64,000 nt of DNA, taken from NCBI GenBank assembly GCA_020632715.1, contig JACKFA010000009.1, positions 1 to 64,000 of the forward strand. Direction: 5' to 3'. Positions 51,676-62,605 of this stretch are shown here, piece after piece. A program made the position numbers and the translations under genes. Every line of letters starts with the position of its first letter. The first letter of the stretch is position 1. The stretch comes from Deltaproteobacteria bacterium. GTDB taxonomy: Bacteria; Myxococcota_A; UBA9042; PHBI01. Under the pieces are notes generated by a model. It made no database searches. It was not told the origin of the DNA and saw only the letters and a list, made by a program, of their open reading frames with translations.

Positions 51676-51704
51676 TTGACGGAGGCCCGCTGTGTCAGTA
51701 AAAG
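51676..51704 (+). promoter_or_regulatory. fusA promoter
   Basis: TTGACG (51676-51681) and TAAAAG (51699-51704) are 17 bases apart. The leader is about 50 bases and has GGAG before the ATG, so this gene is not leaderless. EF-G is transcribed away from any rpsL/rpsG/tuf cluster. Confidence 0.6.
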
Positions 51705-51761
51705 GCCGGCCACTTCTGGCCTCGGGGACACCTCCCCACCGCTTGGATTGCGGAGACCATC

Positions 51762-53855
<2,094 letters not shown>

Positions 53856-54024
53856 TAGCGATCGGGCCGGAGACCGGAACCGGAGCGGGCCCGACCAAGG
53901 CTGCGAAGCAGCCGACTCGGGCACGCGCAGGTGGAGGTCTCCGGCTTACGTCTAGCGATCGGGCCTCGCGGACCGGAGGCTCCGAGCTCCCGACCAAGGC
54001 TGCGAAGCAGCGGACTCGGCAACC
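53856..54024. repeat. 97-base tandem repeat with REP-like hairpins after fusA
   Basis: Two copies, starting at 53856 and 53953, share TAGCGATCGGGCC, GACCGGA and GACCAAGGCTGCGAAGCAGC. The last part forms a stem GGCTGC GAA GCAGCC or a close match. A third, shorter relative begins at 60114. The block is directly behind the fusA stop and could limit decay or transcription. It is not coding. Confidence 0.65.
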
Positions 54025-54057
54025 CCAACGCGCCGACCGCCCCCCGAAGAGACAAGG

Positions 54058-54099
54058 CCGCCCCGGCTGTGCGAGGATGAAGCTCGCCGGCCGGGGCGG
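54058..54099 (+). terminator. probable intrinsic terminator after fusA
   Basis: A perfect 9-bp stem CCGCCCCGG/CCGGGGCGG encloses a 24-base loop. TCGCGTTTT follows. The T-run is short, so efficiency is uncertain. It separates fusA from the small zinc-ribbon gene. Confidence 0.55.
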
Positions 54100-54169
54100 T
54101 CGCGTTTTCGGCGCTCGAGCGCCGCGCGCTCCCCCCGATCGTGGCGAGCCACGCGAGGGGAGGTGCGAC

Positions 54170-54424
54170 GTGAAGCCAGGGGAGATCGAGGTCCGCGTGC
54201 ACGGCGCCGGCGTGGTGAACGGCGACGCCGTGAAGATCGACGAGGCGACGGAGGGGCTCTGCTCGGTGTGCGGCGGTGAGGCCGACGCCGTGGCCTCCCT
54301 GAGCCCGGGCACCTTCGCCTGCGCGGACTGCCTCCGCGCCCGCCTCGACGCGGTGAGCGTCGCGCGCTGGCGCCTGAAGGCGAACCCGCAGGGCGGCCTC
54401 CCGTGGGGGAAGCTGACCTCCTGA
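54170..54424 (+). CDS. small protein with a CxxC-CxxC zinc ribbon
   Basis: The 84-residue product has CSVC and, 16 residues later, CADC, a spacing that fits a structural zinc ribbon, then a basic helix (LRARLDAVSVARWRLKAN). The N-terminal 25 residues look like two beta strands. I do not recognise the family. The GTG at 54170 has GGGGAGG six bases upstream, so translation is well supported. It has no obvious partner; the 303 bases after it hold only the next gene's leader. Confidence 0.6.
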   Translation: MKPGEIEVRVHGAGVVNGDAVKIDEATEGLCSVCGGEADAVASLSPGTFACADCLRARLDAVSVARWRLKANPQGGLPWGKLTS

Positions 54425-54727
54425 GCGGCGCCGAGCCGCGCCCGCGAACGCCGCCCGCCGCGGACGCAGGCCGTCGCGCGCCCGAGGGAGCTCGCGCAAC
54501 CGTCTGACCAGCAAATTCCTGTGCTCCGGGGTGCATTCGAGCGACGCGTGTGCTAGCCTTTGCTCCTAGCGACGACAAGCTCGACGAGCTCGAACCGGCC
54601 GCCGTCCCACCCGGGACCCGTGCCGGCGCCCCCGCCCCAAGCGGGCGCGAACCGAGCCAGGCGGACCTGACGGCGCTTGCTGCGGGAAATCTCTCTTTCG
54701 TTCACCTCCATCTGGCGGTCGGTCAGC
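54425..54727. other. 303-base gap with the leader of the choice-of-anchor gene
   Basis: A possible extended -10 (TGCTAGCCT, 54551-54559) is present without a convincing -35 box. The remainder shows nothing recognisable. Confidence 0.35.
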
Positions 54728-56365
54728 ATGCTCCAGAAGCTGCTTCCGCGCGTTATGACCCTCCTCGCGAGCGCTCCGCTGGTCGTCGCGTGCCAGTACA
54801 CGGAGCCGGTCCCAGCGCCCCTCGTGAAGGCGTGGGACGGCGTGCAGGCCGCGGCCCTCCTCGGCGTCGGCGAGTGCGCCGCCGACGAGCAGGTCGAGCT
54901 CCACCTCGGCCTCGCGCAGGGCTACAACGTCTTCGTCACGGGCGATCTCCAGCGCGTGCGCGACATCGAGGGCAACGCCGCCGCCCGCAACGCCTGCTTC
55001 GGCTCGGGCTTCGGCGTCGGCTCCCGCCTCCCCGCGGAGAGCGAGGCGATGCGCCTCGTGCGCGGCCCGCGCTACTGCAACGGCCAGGTCTTCACGGAGG
55101 ACGTGAGCGGTCAGTTCTTCGGCGATCTCCTCGCCCCCGAGGCGGTGCACGAGAAGCGCCCCGCCCAGGCCAACGTCCTCGGCGACACCGTCATCTGGAG
55201 CGAGAAGGACGGCGACACCTTCTTCGACATGGCGGAGGCGCAGCTCGCCGACATCACGCGCGACCTCTACTCGATGCCCGACACGGTCGGCGTCACGCGC
55301 GCGCAGGAGAACGACGTGATGGTCATCGAGGCGAAGGACCTCGACGCCAACCCGACCGACACGGACCTCTTCGTGAAGTCGATGCCGTGGGACGCGGTGG
55401 GCAACTACCGCGCCCTCGTCATCCGCGTGAAGACCGAGGGGCTCGGCGTCGTGGACAACGCCGCCTACGTGGTCGTCAACGTGTCGGGCCAGGAGATCGC
55501 CTGGAAGGACGCCGAGATCCGGCTCGAGGGCGTCCGCCCCGAGCACGTCCTCTTCAACTTCTACGAGGCGCGCACGGTCGACCTCCTCCGCTTCCGCAGC
55601 CAGGGGACCCTGTTCGCGCCGGCGGCCACGGTCACGCTCGAGAACGGCGAGATGCTCGGCAGCGTCGTCGCGAAGAACCTCGACGGCGTCGGCGGCAACG
55701 GCCAGCCGCGCGCCTTCTCCTTCGAGCGCGGCACGGTCTCCTGCCCGACGGGTGAGTGCCTGCCGCTCCCCGACGGGGTCTCGAAGGCGTACATCCCGTC
55801 GGATCCGATCGAGCCGGTCACGGACCTGCGCTTCAAGTCGATCTGGACGTCCGGCTTCAACTGCGGCCGCGCGAACCAGGTCCAGTTCTCGTTCCAGCCC
55901 GACGCGCGCATCTACATCTACGAGGACGGCAACGCCCGCCTCACCGGGACGGCGGTCGTGGCCGATCTCGGCGGCGGCCCGGGCACGGTCGGCGAGGCGT
56001 GGGCCGTGGACGTCCAGCTGCGCTACCGCGGCGTCGGGATGGCCGGCCAGGGCACGGGCGGCCCGAAGCTCCTGCTGCCGCCGGAGATCCAGCCCTACGA
56101 GCTCACGCTCGGCTGGGAGTACTACGACCTCGTCTCGGGCACGATGACGAACCTCTCGAACCCGGAGGATGTGGCGACCCTCGTCGAGCGCCCGACGGGC
56201 GGCGTCTACCCGTTCCAGATGGGCATCAGCGCCAACAACGAGAACCTCCGCTACGGCGCGCAGGTCTGGTTCACCTACGACCGCCACGGCGGCGCCTGCA
56301 ACAAGGTCGGCGAGGGAGACTTCTTCCTCGACCTCGAGCGCATCTGGTGCGCCCGAGAGCACTGA
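54728..56365 (+). CDS. choice-of-anchor-A domain lipoprotein
   Basis: The 545-residue protein has a lipoprotein signal (APLVVAC, Cys22). The family signature follows: AQGYNVFVTGDL, RVRDIEGNAAARNACF, then the NYRALVIRVKTEG and GTLFAPAATVTLENGEMLGS blocks of a choice-of-anchor A domain (about 45-345). This surface domain is found in many bacteria with different anchors; here the anchor is a lipid. A second beta-rich domain fills residues 360-545 (NCGRANQVQFSFQPDARIY) and is unassigned. Function is unknown; surface or matrix protein is likely. The ATG at 54728 gives a proper signal; an earlier one at 54677 would add an unrelated lead. Confidence 0.78.
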   Translation: MLQKLLPRVMTLLASAPLVVACQYTEPVPAPLVKAWDGVQAAALLGVGECAADEQVELHLGLAQGYNVFVTGDLQRVRDIEGNAAARNACFGSGFGVGSRLPAESEAMRLVRGPRYCNGQVFTEDVSGQFFGDLLAPEAVHEKRPAQANVLGDTVIWSEKDGDTFFDMAEAQLADITRDLYSMPDTVGVTRAQENDVMVIEAKDLDANPTDTDLFVKSMPWDAVGNYRALVIRVKTEGLGVVDNAAYVVVNVSGQEIAWKDAEIRLEGVRPEHVLFNFYEARTVDLLRFRSQGTLFAPAATVTLENGEMLGSVVAKNLDGVGGNGQPRAFSFERGTVSCPTGECLPLPDGVSKAYIPSDPIEPVTDLRFKSIWTSGFNCGRANQVQFSFQPDARIYIYEDGNARLTGTAVVADLGGGPGTVGEAWAVDVQLRYRGVGMAGQGTGGPKLLLPPEIQPYELTLGWEYYDLVSGTMTNLSNPEDVATLVERPTGGVYPFQMGISANNENLRYGAQVWFTYDRHGGACNKVGEGDFFLDLERIWCAREH

Positions 56366-56458
56366 CTGCCGACCGCATCTCCATCGGTCGTCGCTGCGGT
56401 GGCCTACCGTCGCGCTCCGGATCCCCGATGACTCGCGAAGCGCGGGCCAACGACGAGG

Positions 56459-56736
56459 CCCTCCGTGCCTCCGTGCCTCCGTGGTTGTCCCCCGCGGCGA
56501 CACCGAGCTCCCGACGCCTGAACGTCGCCGTAACCCACTGAAACCACGGAGCACGGAGGAAACCTTCAAGCGACCGCCCGAAGCGCCCATTCGAGGCGCG
56601 ACCGCCGGTCACCACCGCTCCCTCCGTGCCCCCTCCGTGTCTCCGTGTCTCCGTGGTTACCCCGCCGGAGCCACGTCCACCCATCCAATCCGTACCTCCG
56701 TCCATCCGTACATCCGTCCATCCGAATGAACGGATG
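56459..56736. repeat. CACGGAGG repeat cluster with inverted arms and CATCCGT tandem units
   Basis: Within this gene-free stretch lie a reverse-oriented ladder ending CCTCCGTGGTTGTCCCC (56459-56495), a forward unit AAACCACGGAGCACGGAGGA (56541-56564), and another reverse ladder CTCCGTGTCTCCGTGGTTAC (56618-56660). The forward unit and following ladder can pair as arms of a long hairpin. Then comes a run of CATCCGT-like units (56681-56724) and a 6-6-6 hairpin CATCCG/CGGATG (56719-56736). No coding is seen. Confidence 0.75.
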
Positions 56737-56752
56737 ATCGAGCGCGCGCCCC

Positions 56753-58027
56753 TCAGGGCGCGAGCGCCGCCGGATCGCACAGCAGCGGCGGCTCCCCCGC
56801 GAGGAACGCGCGCGAGCGCGCGACGAAGTGCCCGTCATCGGTCGCCGGCCGCGTCATGCACTCGCCCGCCGCCTCGAAGACCACGCCCACGACGCCGTCC
56901 TCGCGCAGCGTCGGCACGTGGTCGAAGAGCCAGTCCTCGCGGTTGTCGCGGTAGCGCCCGCAGGTGTCGTCGAGCTGCATGTGCCCGAACGGCGCCCGCC
57001 AGAGCACGACCGACTGGTGGAGCGCGCCGCCGACCGCCCTCACCCACCGCATCGTCCGCTCGAAGCTCGGCGCGTCGAGCCCCGACTCCTCCCAGAGCGC
57101 CTCCCCCGTCGCCCCCGCGTCGCCGTGCGCGAGCTCGACCACGAGGAGATCCGGCTGCGCGCCCGCGCCGAGCTTCGCGAGCCAGCCGAGGCTCTGCGCG
57201 ACGTGCTCGTCGACGTCGAAGCCCTCGCGCGTCGTGGTGAACGCGTCCTCCTCGTACCCCCAGGGCACCACGGGGAGCCCGATCACCACGTTCGGCGCGT
57301 CCTTCCGCGCGATCAGCACCACGCACTCGAGGAGCCCCGCGAGGTTCTGCTGCACGTTGTCGCACTCGTTCCCGTCGATGGCGCGCGTGTCGAAATAGAT
57401 ACGCTCGGGCGCGTAGGTCGTCTGCTGGGCGATACCCCAGAGCCGCGGCTCGAGGTGGAGGATCACGCGGCGGTTCGGGCGCTTCGCGGCGAGCCGCAGG
57501 AAGAAGCGCAGATCCTCGCCCCAGCGCGCGATGTAGTACGGCTCCCGGAGGGCCGTGAGCATGCGCTCGTGGTCCTCCGAGGCGATGACCGACGACCACA
57601 TGTCGTAGGACACGAAGGCGACGTCGTGGTCGTCGCCCGCCTCGTCGAGGAAGGTCTGGACGTGGCGCCCCGGCGGGAGCGTCGGGTCCTGCCAGCACGC
57701 CCACCACGGGCACGCGACGCCGTCCGAGCCGTCGCAGTGGACACCGCCCGCGACGCACGCCGGGTCGGCGCAGCTCGCGCACGTCGCGCCGGGGAGCGCG
57801 CCGTAGAAGTAGAGGCTCCGGGCGCTCACGTCCGCGGGCGCGACGCCCGGCTCGTCGCGCCCGGCGCCGACGAAGAAGAGGTTCCGCTCGAGGAGCGCCG
57901 CGACGAAGCAGTCGGGGGTCATCGCGCCCCGCTCGACGCGCGCCGGCTTGTCGATGGGCGGCGTCGCGATGTCGACCGAGCACGCGGCCACCGCGAGCGC
58001 CGCGAACGCGAGCGCCCGCGCCCTCAC
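56753..58027 (-). CDS. lipoprotein with a TIM-barrel-like hydrolase domain, second of a coupled paralog pair
   Basis: The 424-residue product starts at a GTG overlapping the stop of its paralog (GTGA), with a short lipoprotein signal (ALAVAAC, Cys16). A Cys-rich insertion lies near residues 80-110 (CASCADPACVAGGVHC). Blocks that look like strands of a barrel follow: VAFVSYDMWSSV, RVILHLEPRLWG, DLLVVELAHGD, VVLWRAPFGHMQL and DDTCGRYRDNREDW. The His-Leu-Glu-Pro and Trp-Arg-x-Pro-Phe-Gly segments are shared with the paralog and may be active-site loops. I do not recognise the family; a glycoside-hydrolase-like role is a guess. Confidence 0.65.
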   Translation of the reverse strand: MRARALAFAALAVAACSVDIATPPIDKPARVERGAMTPDCFVAALLERNLFFVGAGRDEPGVAPADVSARSLYFYGALPGATCASCADPACVAGGVHCDGSDGVACPWWACWQDPTLPPGRHVQTFLDEAGDDHDVAFVSYDMWSSVIASEDHERMLTALREPYYIARWGEDLRFFLRLAAKRPNRRVILHLEPRLWGIAQQTTYAPERIYFDTRAIDGNECDNVQQNLAGLLECVVLIARKDAPNVVIGLPVVPWGYEEDAFTTTREGFDVDEHVAQSLGWLAKLGAGAQPDLLVVELAHGDAGATGEALWEESGLDAPSFERTMRWVRAVGGALHQSVVLWRAPFGHMQLDDTCGRYRDNREDWLFDHVPTLREDGVVGVVFEAAGECMTRPATDDGHFVARSRAFLAGEPPLLCDPAALAP

Positions 58028-59271
58028 TTCCCGCCACACAGGAGCGCGCCGCCGCTCTGCACGTAGTCGCGCTCGCGGCGGAGGAAGTGGTCGTCGTCGG
58101 TGTCGCCGGTGGTCATGCAGTCGGCGCCCGCGCCGAAGGACACGCCGAGGACGTTGGCCTCCACGAGCTCGTCGACGTGATCGAAGACGTAGTCGAGGCG
58201 GTTGTCGCGGTAGCGCCCGCAGGTGTCCTCGAGGAGCATGTTGCCGAAGGGCACGCGCCACCAGAGGATCGGCGCGTCGAGCACGCGCCCGACCTGCTTC
58301 GCCCAGAGGATGGCGCGCGCGAAGTTCGGCTCGGCGAGGTCGCGGTCGTCCCACCAGCGCCCGTCGTAGGCGGCGTCGCGGTCGCTCATCTCGAGCGCGA
58401 CGAGGTCGGCCTCGTCGCCGCCCGCGGCCGCGAGGAAGGCGCCCACGCGCCCCGCGCTCGGGAACGGATCGTACTGCGGGTCGACCTCGAAGAAGGCGTC
58501 GGGGCCGTTGGCCCAGGACGACGCGTGCACCGCGATCAGCGCGTAGGGCGCCTCGGCGCGCGCGATCCGGACGAGGCAGCGCCCGAGGCCGCCGAAGTCG
58601 TCGCCGAGCCCCGCGCACTCGGTGGCGCCCGCGGCGGCGAGGGCGACGGGCACGCTCGCCGGGTCGTCGGCGGCGCGCTGGGCGTGCCCGGCGAGGTCGG
58701 GCTCGAGGTGGATGATGGCCCGGAAGCCGACGAGCTCGCCGACGTCGCGGCAGAAGCGCCGGTAGTCGGCGAGGTAGGCGCTCACGAGGTCGCCGCGCTG
58801 GAGGGCCTGGATCTCGGCGAGCCCGGGCGGCGCGCCGGCGAGCGCCTCCCAGCCGCGGTAGGTCACGAGGGGCACGGCCCCGCCACCGGCCGTGTGGTTC
58901 AGGAAGTCGATGATGGTGCGGTCGCCGTCGGGGATGGGGCCATTGAAGCTCATGGCGCGCATATCGACGGGAAGCTCGGTGAAGACGTACTCGGAGACGT
59001 CGCCGCCGATGAGGAGCCTCGTGCGGCCGAGCTTCCCGCCGACGACGCCGGCCGGGCAGGTGCCGGTGGGCGGCACCTCGACGGGCTCGGGGAGCTCGAC
59101 CTCCTCGACGTCGGCGGTGTCGGCGGCGTCGAGGGTGTCGGGGGCGACGACGTCGACGCCGGCGCCGTCGGGCGAGCCCAGGCAGCCCGCGAGCGTCAGC
59201 GTGAGCGCGCCGAGCGCCGCGGCGATCCCTCGAGACCGTGCCCGGCCTCCCCTTCCTGCGTCGCTCCGCAT
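58024..59271 (-). CDS. lipoprotein with a TIM-barrel-like hydrolase domain, first of a coupled paralog pair
   Basis: The 415-residue product has a lipoprotein signal (TLTLAGC, Cys30) and an Asp/Thr/Glu/Pro linker. The domain (about 75-415) shares with its neighbour FRAIIHLEPDLAG, LVALEMSDRD, LWWRVPFGNMLLEDTCGRYR and DNRLDYVFDHV, plus a late GDTDDDHFLRRERDY segment matched by TDDGHFVARSR. It lacks the Cys-rich insertion of the paralog. Overlapping GTGA couples translation of the pair, so equimolar surface proteins are expected. Function is unknown. The ATG at 59271 gives a basic N-region suitable for export. Confidence 0.66.
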   Translation of the reverse strand: MRSDAGRGGRARSRGIAAALGALTLTLAGCLGSPDGAGVDVVAPDTLDAADTADVEEVELPEPVEVPPTGTCPAGVVGGKLGRTRLLIGGDVSEYVFTELPVDMRAMSFNGPIPDGDRTIIDFLNHTAGGGAVPLVTYRGWEALAGAPPGLAEIQALQRGDLVSAYLADYRRFCRDVGELVGFRAIIHLEPDLAGHAQRAADDPASVPVALAAAGATECAGLGDDFGGLGRCLVRIARAEAPYALIAVHASSWANGPDAFFEVDPQYDPFPSAGRVGAFLAAAGGDEADLVALEMSDRDAAYDGRWWDDRDLAEPNFARAILWAKQVGRVLDAPILWWRVPFGNMLLEDTCGRYRDNRLDYVFDHVDELVEANVLGVSFGAGADCMTTGDTDDDHFLRRERDYVQSGGALLCGGK

Positions 59272-59522
59272 CCGCTCCTCGCGTCGCGCGGTCCCGCCGT
59301 TCGCCCGCGCCGCACGACGCGCACTCTACCGGAGGCGGGGCGACGATTCGAGCCGCGCGTGCGGCCGGGCGGCGGGGGTGGTCACCGCGCGCTTCCCGGC
59401 TTGCCCTGAGGCGGCGCGCGAGGCATCGTGCCGCCGGTGGGCGTCGCGCGCCCACGCGACGAGGGATACGGGCGCGTGCGGCGCCCGCGACCGCGACCCT
59501 TCGACAGGGGACGACACGCCGG

Positions 59523-60116
59523 ATGCTCACGCGCGCGCTCACGCTCGGCGCCCTGCTCGCGACGCTCACGTCATGCGGGCCGGACCTCTATGGGCCGCCC
59601 GAGCCCGACACGGGCGCGCCGAAGGACACGGAGGTGGCCTCGGACTCCGACGGGGGCGACGTGACGCGGCCGGACATCGGCTTCGACACCGAGGAGCCGC
59701 CGCTCTCGCACTGCAGCATCGACTTCGAGCTCGACCGGACGTGCCCGACGAACCGGGTCGTGTGCGGGACGTTCATGGAGGGGGGCGGCGGCTGCGTGCT
59801 CGAGGGGAGCCGCGGCGGCTGCTACTTCGACGGCGTGAAGGCGTACAAGGTGACGCCGGACGGGCCGGTCGGGATCACCTTCAACGGGTCGGTGACGTCG
59901 CTCCAGCTGCTCTTCGCGAGCGAGACGGGGGCGAGCGGGACGATGGCCTTCTTCGACGCGAACGACCAGCTCGTGACGGCGCTCACGACGAACGGGGACT
60001 GCCTGACGACGATGCTCCCGCGCCAGTACGTGCAGTTCGCGCGGCCGGTGCGGAAGGCGACGGCGACGGCGAGCGGCGGGCCGGTCTGGATCGACGCGAT
60101 CGAGATAAATCCGTAG
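59523..60116 (+). CDS. small Cys-containing lipoprotein
   Basis: The 197-residue product has a lipoprotein signal (LLATLTSC, Cys18), a Pro/Asp/Thr linker (about 20-65) and a beta-sandwich-like domain with Cys pairs (CSIDFELDRTC, CGTFMEGGGGC) that ends GGPVWIDAIEI. The closing strand resembles carbohydrate-binding jelly rolls, but the match is weak. It is divergent from the hydrolase-like pair. No strong ribosome site is visible upstream of the ATG. Confidence 0.62.
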   Translation: MLTRALTLGALLATLTSCGPDLYGPPEPDTGAPKDTEVASDSDGGDVTRPDIGFDTEEPPLSHCSIDFELDRTCPTNRVVCGTFMEGGGGCVLEGSRGGCYFDGVKAYKVTPDGPVGITFNGSVTSLQLLFASETGASGTMAFFDANDQLVTALTTNGDCLTTMLPRQYVQFARPVRKATATASGGPVWIDAIEINP

Positions 60117-60289
60117 CGATCGGGGCGACGCGACCGGAGGCCGAGCGGGGAGCGGACACGGAGGCACGGAGGCACGGAGGGGGCACGGAGGGGACCTGCT
60201 CGCCACCGTCGCCAGCGCCCGATCGTGCACGAGGCCGCTCACCTCACTGAACCCTCCGTGCCTCCGTGCCTCCGTGGTTGTCCCCCGCG
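60114..60289. repeat. composite repeat: TAGCGATCGGG unit plus inverted CACGGAGG arms
   Basis: A 35-base relative of the post-fusA repeat (60114-60150) runs into GACACGGAGGCACGGAGGCA (60155-60195). A reverse ladder CCTCCGTGCCTCCGTGGTTG follows at 60252-60289. The last extends into TCCCCCGCG exactly as at 56459-56495. The two ladders form arms of a possible hairpin about 135 bases long. No gene is seen between 60117 and 60326. Confidence 0.75.
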
Positions 60290-60326
60290 TGGGCCCGCGC
60301 GCCCGCGATGCGAGAGCGCGGCCGCC

Positions 60327-60914
60327 TCAGGGATCCCAGGGCGGCGGCACGTCCGGAGGGTTGTCGAAGTAGCTGTTGCAGTCGTCGACCGGGGAGTGGT
60401 GGAGGTCGTCGTCGCAGATGCACCAGCCGTCCTCGCCGCAGGTGCCCTTGTCGTTGCACTGCGCGCGGCTCCCGTAGTCGCAGGGCTCGCCGAAGCGCCG
60501 CGTCGACACGTAGTAGTTGCGGCAGTTGTCCGTCGGGACGTAGTGGTCCGGGTCGTCGCAGACGCACGCGCTGCCGTCGACCGCGCAGCGGCCGTTGTAG
60601 TTGCAGTAGTTGACGTCTCCGGGCGTGCACACCGGGTCGTCGATGAGCCCCCCCGTGTCGCCCCCGGTCGCGTCCGCGCTCGCGGCGCAGCGGCTCGACG
60701 GCGAGAGCGCCTCGTCGTCGCAGAGGCAGCGTAGCCCAGCGTCGTCGCACACGCCGTTCCCCGAGCAGTAGGCCCGATCCCCCGGCGTGCACGCGTGCAC
60801 CGGCCCCGGCCCCTGGTTCGGGTTCACGCACCCCGAGACACCGAGGAGCGCCCCGAGCGCCCACGCGACCGTCCACGCCGTCGCCGTCGTCATCGTCCCC
60901 GCACGCCGCACCAT
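60327..60914 (-). CDS. lipoprotein with three EGF-like/Cys-rich repeats
   Basis: The 195-residue product has a lipoprotein signal (LGVSGC, Cys29) and three related Cys-rich units: CTPGDRAYCSGNGVCDDAG, CTPGDVNYCNYNGRCAVDG and CDYGSRAQCNDKGTCGEDG. Each is followed by CxCDD and a Pro/Ser/Asp spacer, as in minimal EGF-like folds. It is probably an adhesive or interaction protein on the outer membrane. The ATG at 60914 has GGAGA close upstream and supplies the basic MVRR lead; a later ATG would lack positive charge. Confidence 0.7.
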   Translation of the reverse strand: MVRRAGTMTTATAWTVAWALGALLGVSGCVNPNQGPGPVHACTPGDRAYCSGNGVCDDAGLRCLCDDEALSPSSRCAASADATGGDTGGLIDDPVCTPGDVNYCNYNGRCAVDGSACVCDDPDHYVPTDNCRNYYVSTRRFGEPCDYGSRAQCNDKGTCGEDGWCICDDDLHHSPVDDCNSYFDNPPDVPPPWDP

Positions 60915-60987
60915 GTCTCCGACATACCGGGATCGCCCGCCACGCCGCAAGCCCCGGGTGCTGGCCCGCCGCCGCTCGCCGCGACGG

Positions 60988-62478
60988 CTAGCCGTTATTC
61001 GCCTCGAGATACCCCACCGACACGTACGTCCCCGCCCGCCCCTCCGGGTTCACGAAGAGATCCACCTGCCACACCCCGTCACCCGGCAGCGCGCACTCGA
61101 GCGTCCCCCCCGCCTGCACCGGCTGCACGCACGTCGTCGGCTCCCCGCCATCCTTCGGCCGCGCCGACACCATCACCCACGCCCCCCGCGGGTTCTCGAG
61201 CTCGATCGCGAGCGCCCCGTCCGTGTCGACCTGGCTCCGCTCCGGCGCCTCGAGCGTCATCCCGAGCGCGAAGAAGCGCGGCGAGAGCGCCGGCTGCCGC
61301 AGGAACTCCCCGCGCGAGAGCGGCCGCTCCCGGAGCTGCCAGCGCGGATCGTCCGGCAGGTGGTCGATCCCGAAGATCGCCGGCGGCGTCATCAGGTAGT
61401 CCGTCGCGAACCGCCGCGTGAACGCGCTCCCGTTCACGAACCCCGCGTCCCACGTCGCGTCCATGAGATACCAGGCCCCGCCTATCTCGACCGCGTTCCA
61501 CGCGTGCCCGACCCCGTCCAGATCGTCGCCGCTCGCCCGCGAGTGCCCGACCACGTACACGATCTCGTCCCCCGTGACCTTCCCGAGCGCCACCATCAGC
61601 CGCGCGTACCCCGCGCACACCGCCTTCCGCGCCACGAACACGTCCGCCGCCTCCTGCGACGGCATGTTCGCCCCCTCCCGCGTCGCCGGCACGTCGTAGG
61701 CGAGCCAGGTCGCCACGAAGTCGTGGAGCGCCTTCACCCGCTCGAACGGGTCCGTCACGCGCTCCGCGATGTACTTCCCCACGCTCGCCACGCTCGCGCG
61801 CGCCTCCTCCGGCATGTCGCGCACCACCGGGTGCACCGCCCCGTCCATCGGCCAGGTGTGCGCCGTCCCTCCGAGCGGCACCCCGGGCGCCGTCCCCGAC
61901 ACCCCGCTCGCGCCGGGCGCCGGCGCCGGCGTGGTACCCCCCTCCCCGTCCGCGTCCGCGTCCGCGTACTTCGCGTAGGGGTTCGACGACGCCGAGTCGT
62001 AGAGCCACTCGAGCCCGCCCGCCACGTCGAAGAGCGCGCCCCGCACGCTCTCCGCGACCGCGCTGTGCGACCCGCCGAGCATCCAGTCGCCGCGCGTCGA
62101 CAGCGCCGCGAAGCCCTGCCGCGGGAAGGCGAGCAGCATCACCACGAGGAAGCCGAGGTTCAGGACGAAGGTCCTGAGCAGCACGCGATCCCCGGGGTTC
62201 AGGATCCGCTCGCGCCCGTCCTTCCGCTTCCGCCGCCGCCGCGCCGCCCAGAGCTCCCACAGGATCGGCAGCACCGGGAAGCACAGCACGCCGACCACGA
62301 TGGCGAGCCAGAGCGGGCCGTCGTGATAGACCGCGAGCGACGTCGCGAGCCAGACGCCGAAGAGCGGCACCGCCGCCACGACCGCCCACAGCACGACGTG
62401 GAAGAGGACCGACAGGACGAGGCCGACGACGCTCCGGCGGCGCGGCTCGGACGAAGATGGGCTGGGTGAGCGGCTCAT
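60988..62478 (-). CDS. membrane protein with a transglutaminase-like domain
   Basis: The 496-residue protein has three N-terminal hydrophobic segments (about 18-50, 55-77 and 99-119), a Ser/Gly/Ala linker with an ADADADGEGG run, and a transglutaminase-like core. The catalytic triad can be placed: Cys288 in KAVCAGYARL, His325 in VGHAWNAV, Asp in LMDATWD near 340. A C-terminal beta domain of about 120 residues follows. Such domains are mostly proteases or crosslinking enzymes, here facing the periplasm or outside. The closest general resemblance is to kyphoscoliosis-peptidase-like proteins. The ATG at 62478 is the first Met before the basic pre-membrane segment. Confidence 0.8.
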   Translation of the reverse strand: MSRSPSPSSSEPRRRSVVGLVLSVLFHVVLWAVVAAVPLFGVWLATSLAVYHDGPLWLAIVVGVLCFPVLPILWELWAARRRRKRKDGRERILNPGDRVLLRTFVLNLGFLVVMLLAFPRQGFAALSTRGDWMLGGSHSAVAESVRGALFDVAGGLEWLYDSASSNPYAKYADADADGEGGTTPAPAPGASGVSGTAPGVPLGGTAHTWPMDGAVHPVVRDMPEEARASVASVGKYIAERVTDPFERVKALHDFVATWLAYDVPATREGANMPSQEAADVFVARKAVCAGYARLMVALGKVTGDEIVYVVGHSRASGDDLDGVGHAWNAVEIGGAWYLMDATWDAGFVNGSAFTRRFATDYLMTPPAIFGIDHLPDDPRWQLRERPLSRGEFLRQPALSPRFFALGMTLEAPERSQVDTDGALAIELENPRGAWVMVSARPKDGGEPTTCVQPVQAGGTLECALPGDGVWQVDLFVNPEGRAGTYVSVGYLEANNG

Positions 62479-62605
62479 GCGGCGATTGTGCCCGCCCGCG
62501 CCGGCCCCGAAAAGGCCGCGGGGCGGAGCGGCCGGCCACTCGCCGTCCACCCCGCCCCGCGGTGTGCTCGTCAGGGCCCGCGCGCGCGGCGCGGGCGCCT
62601 CGTGG

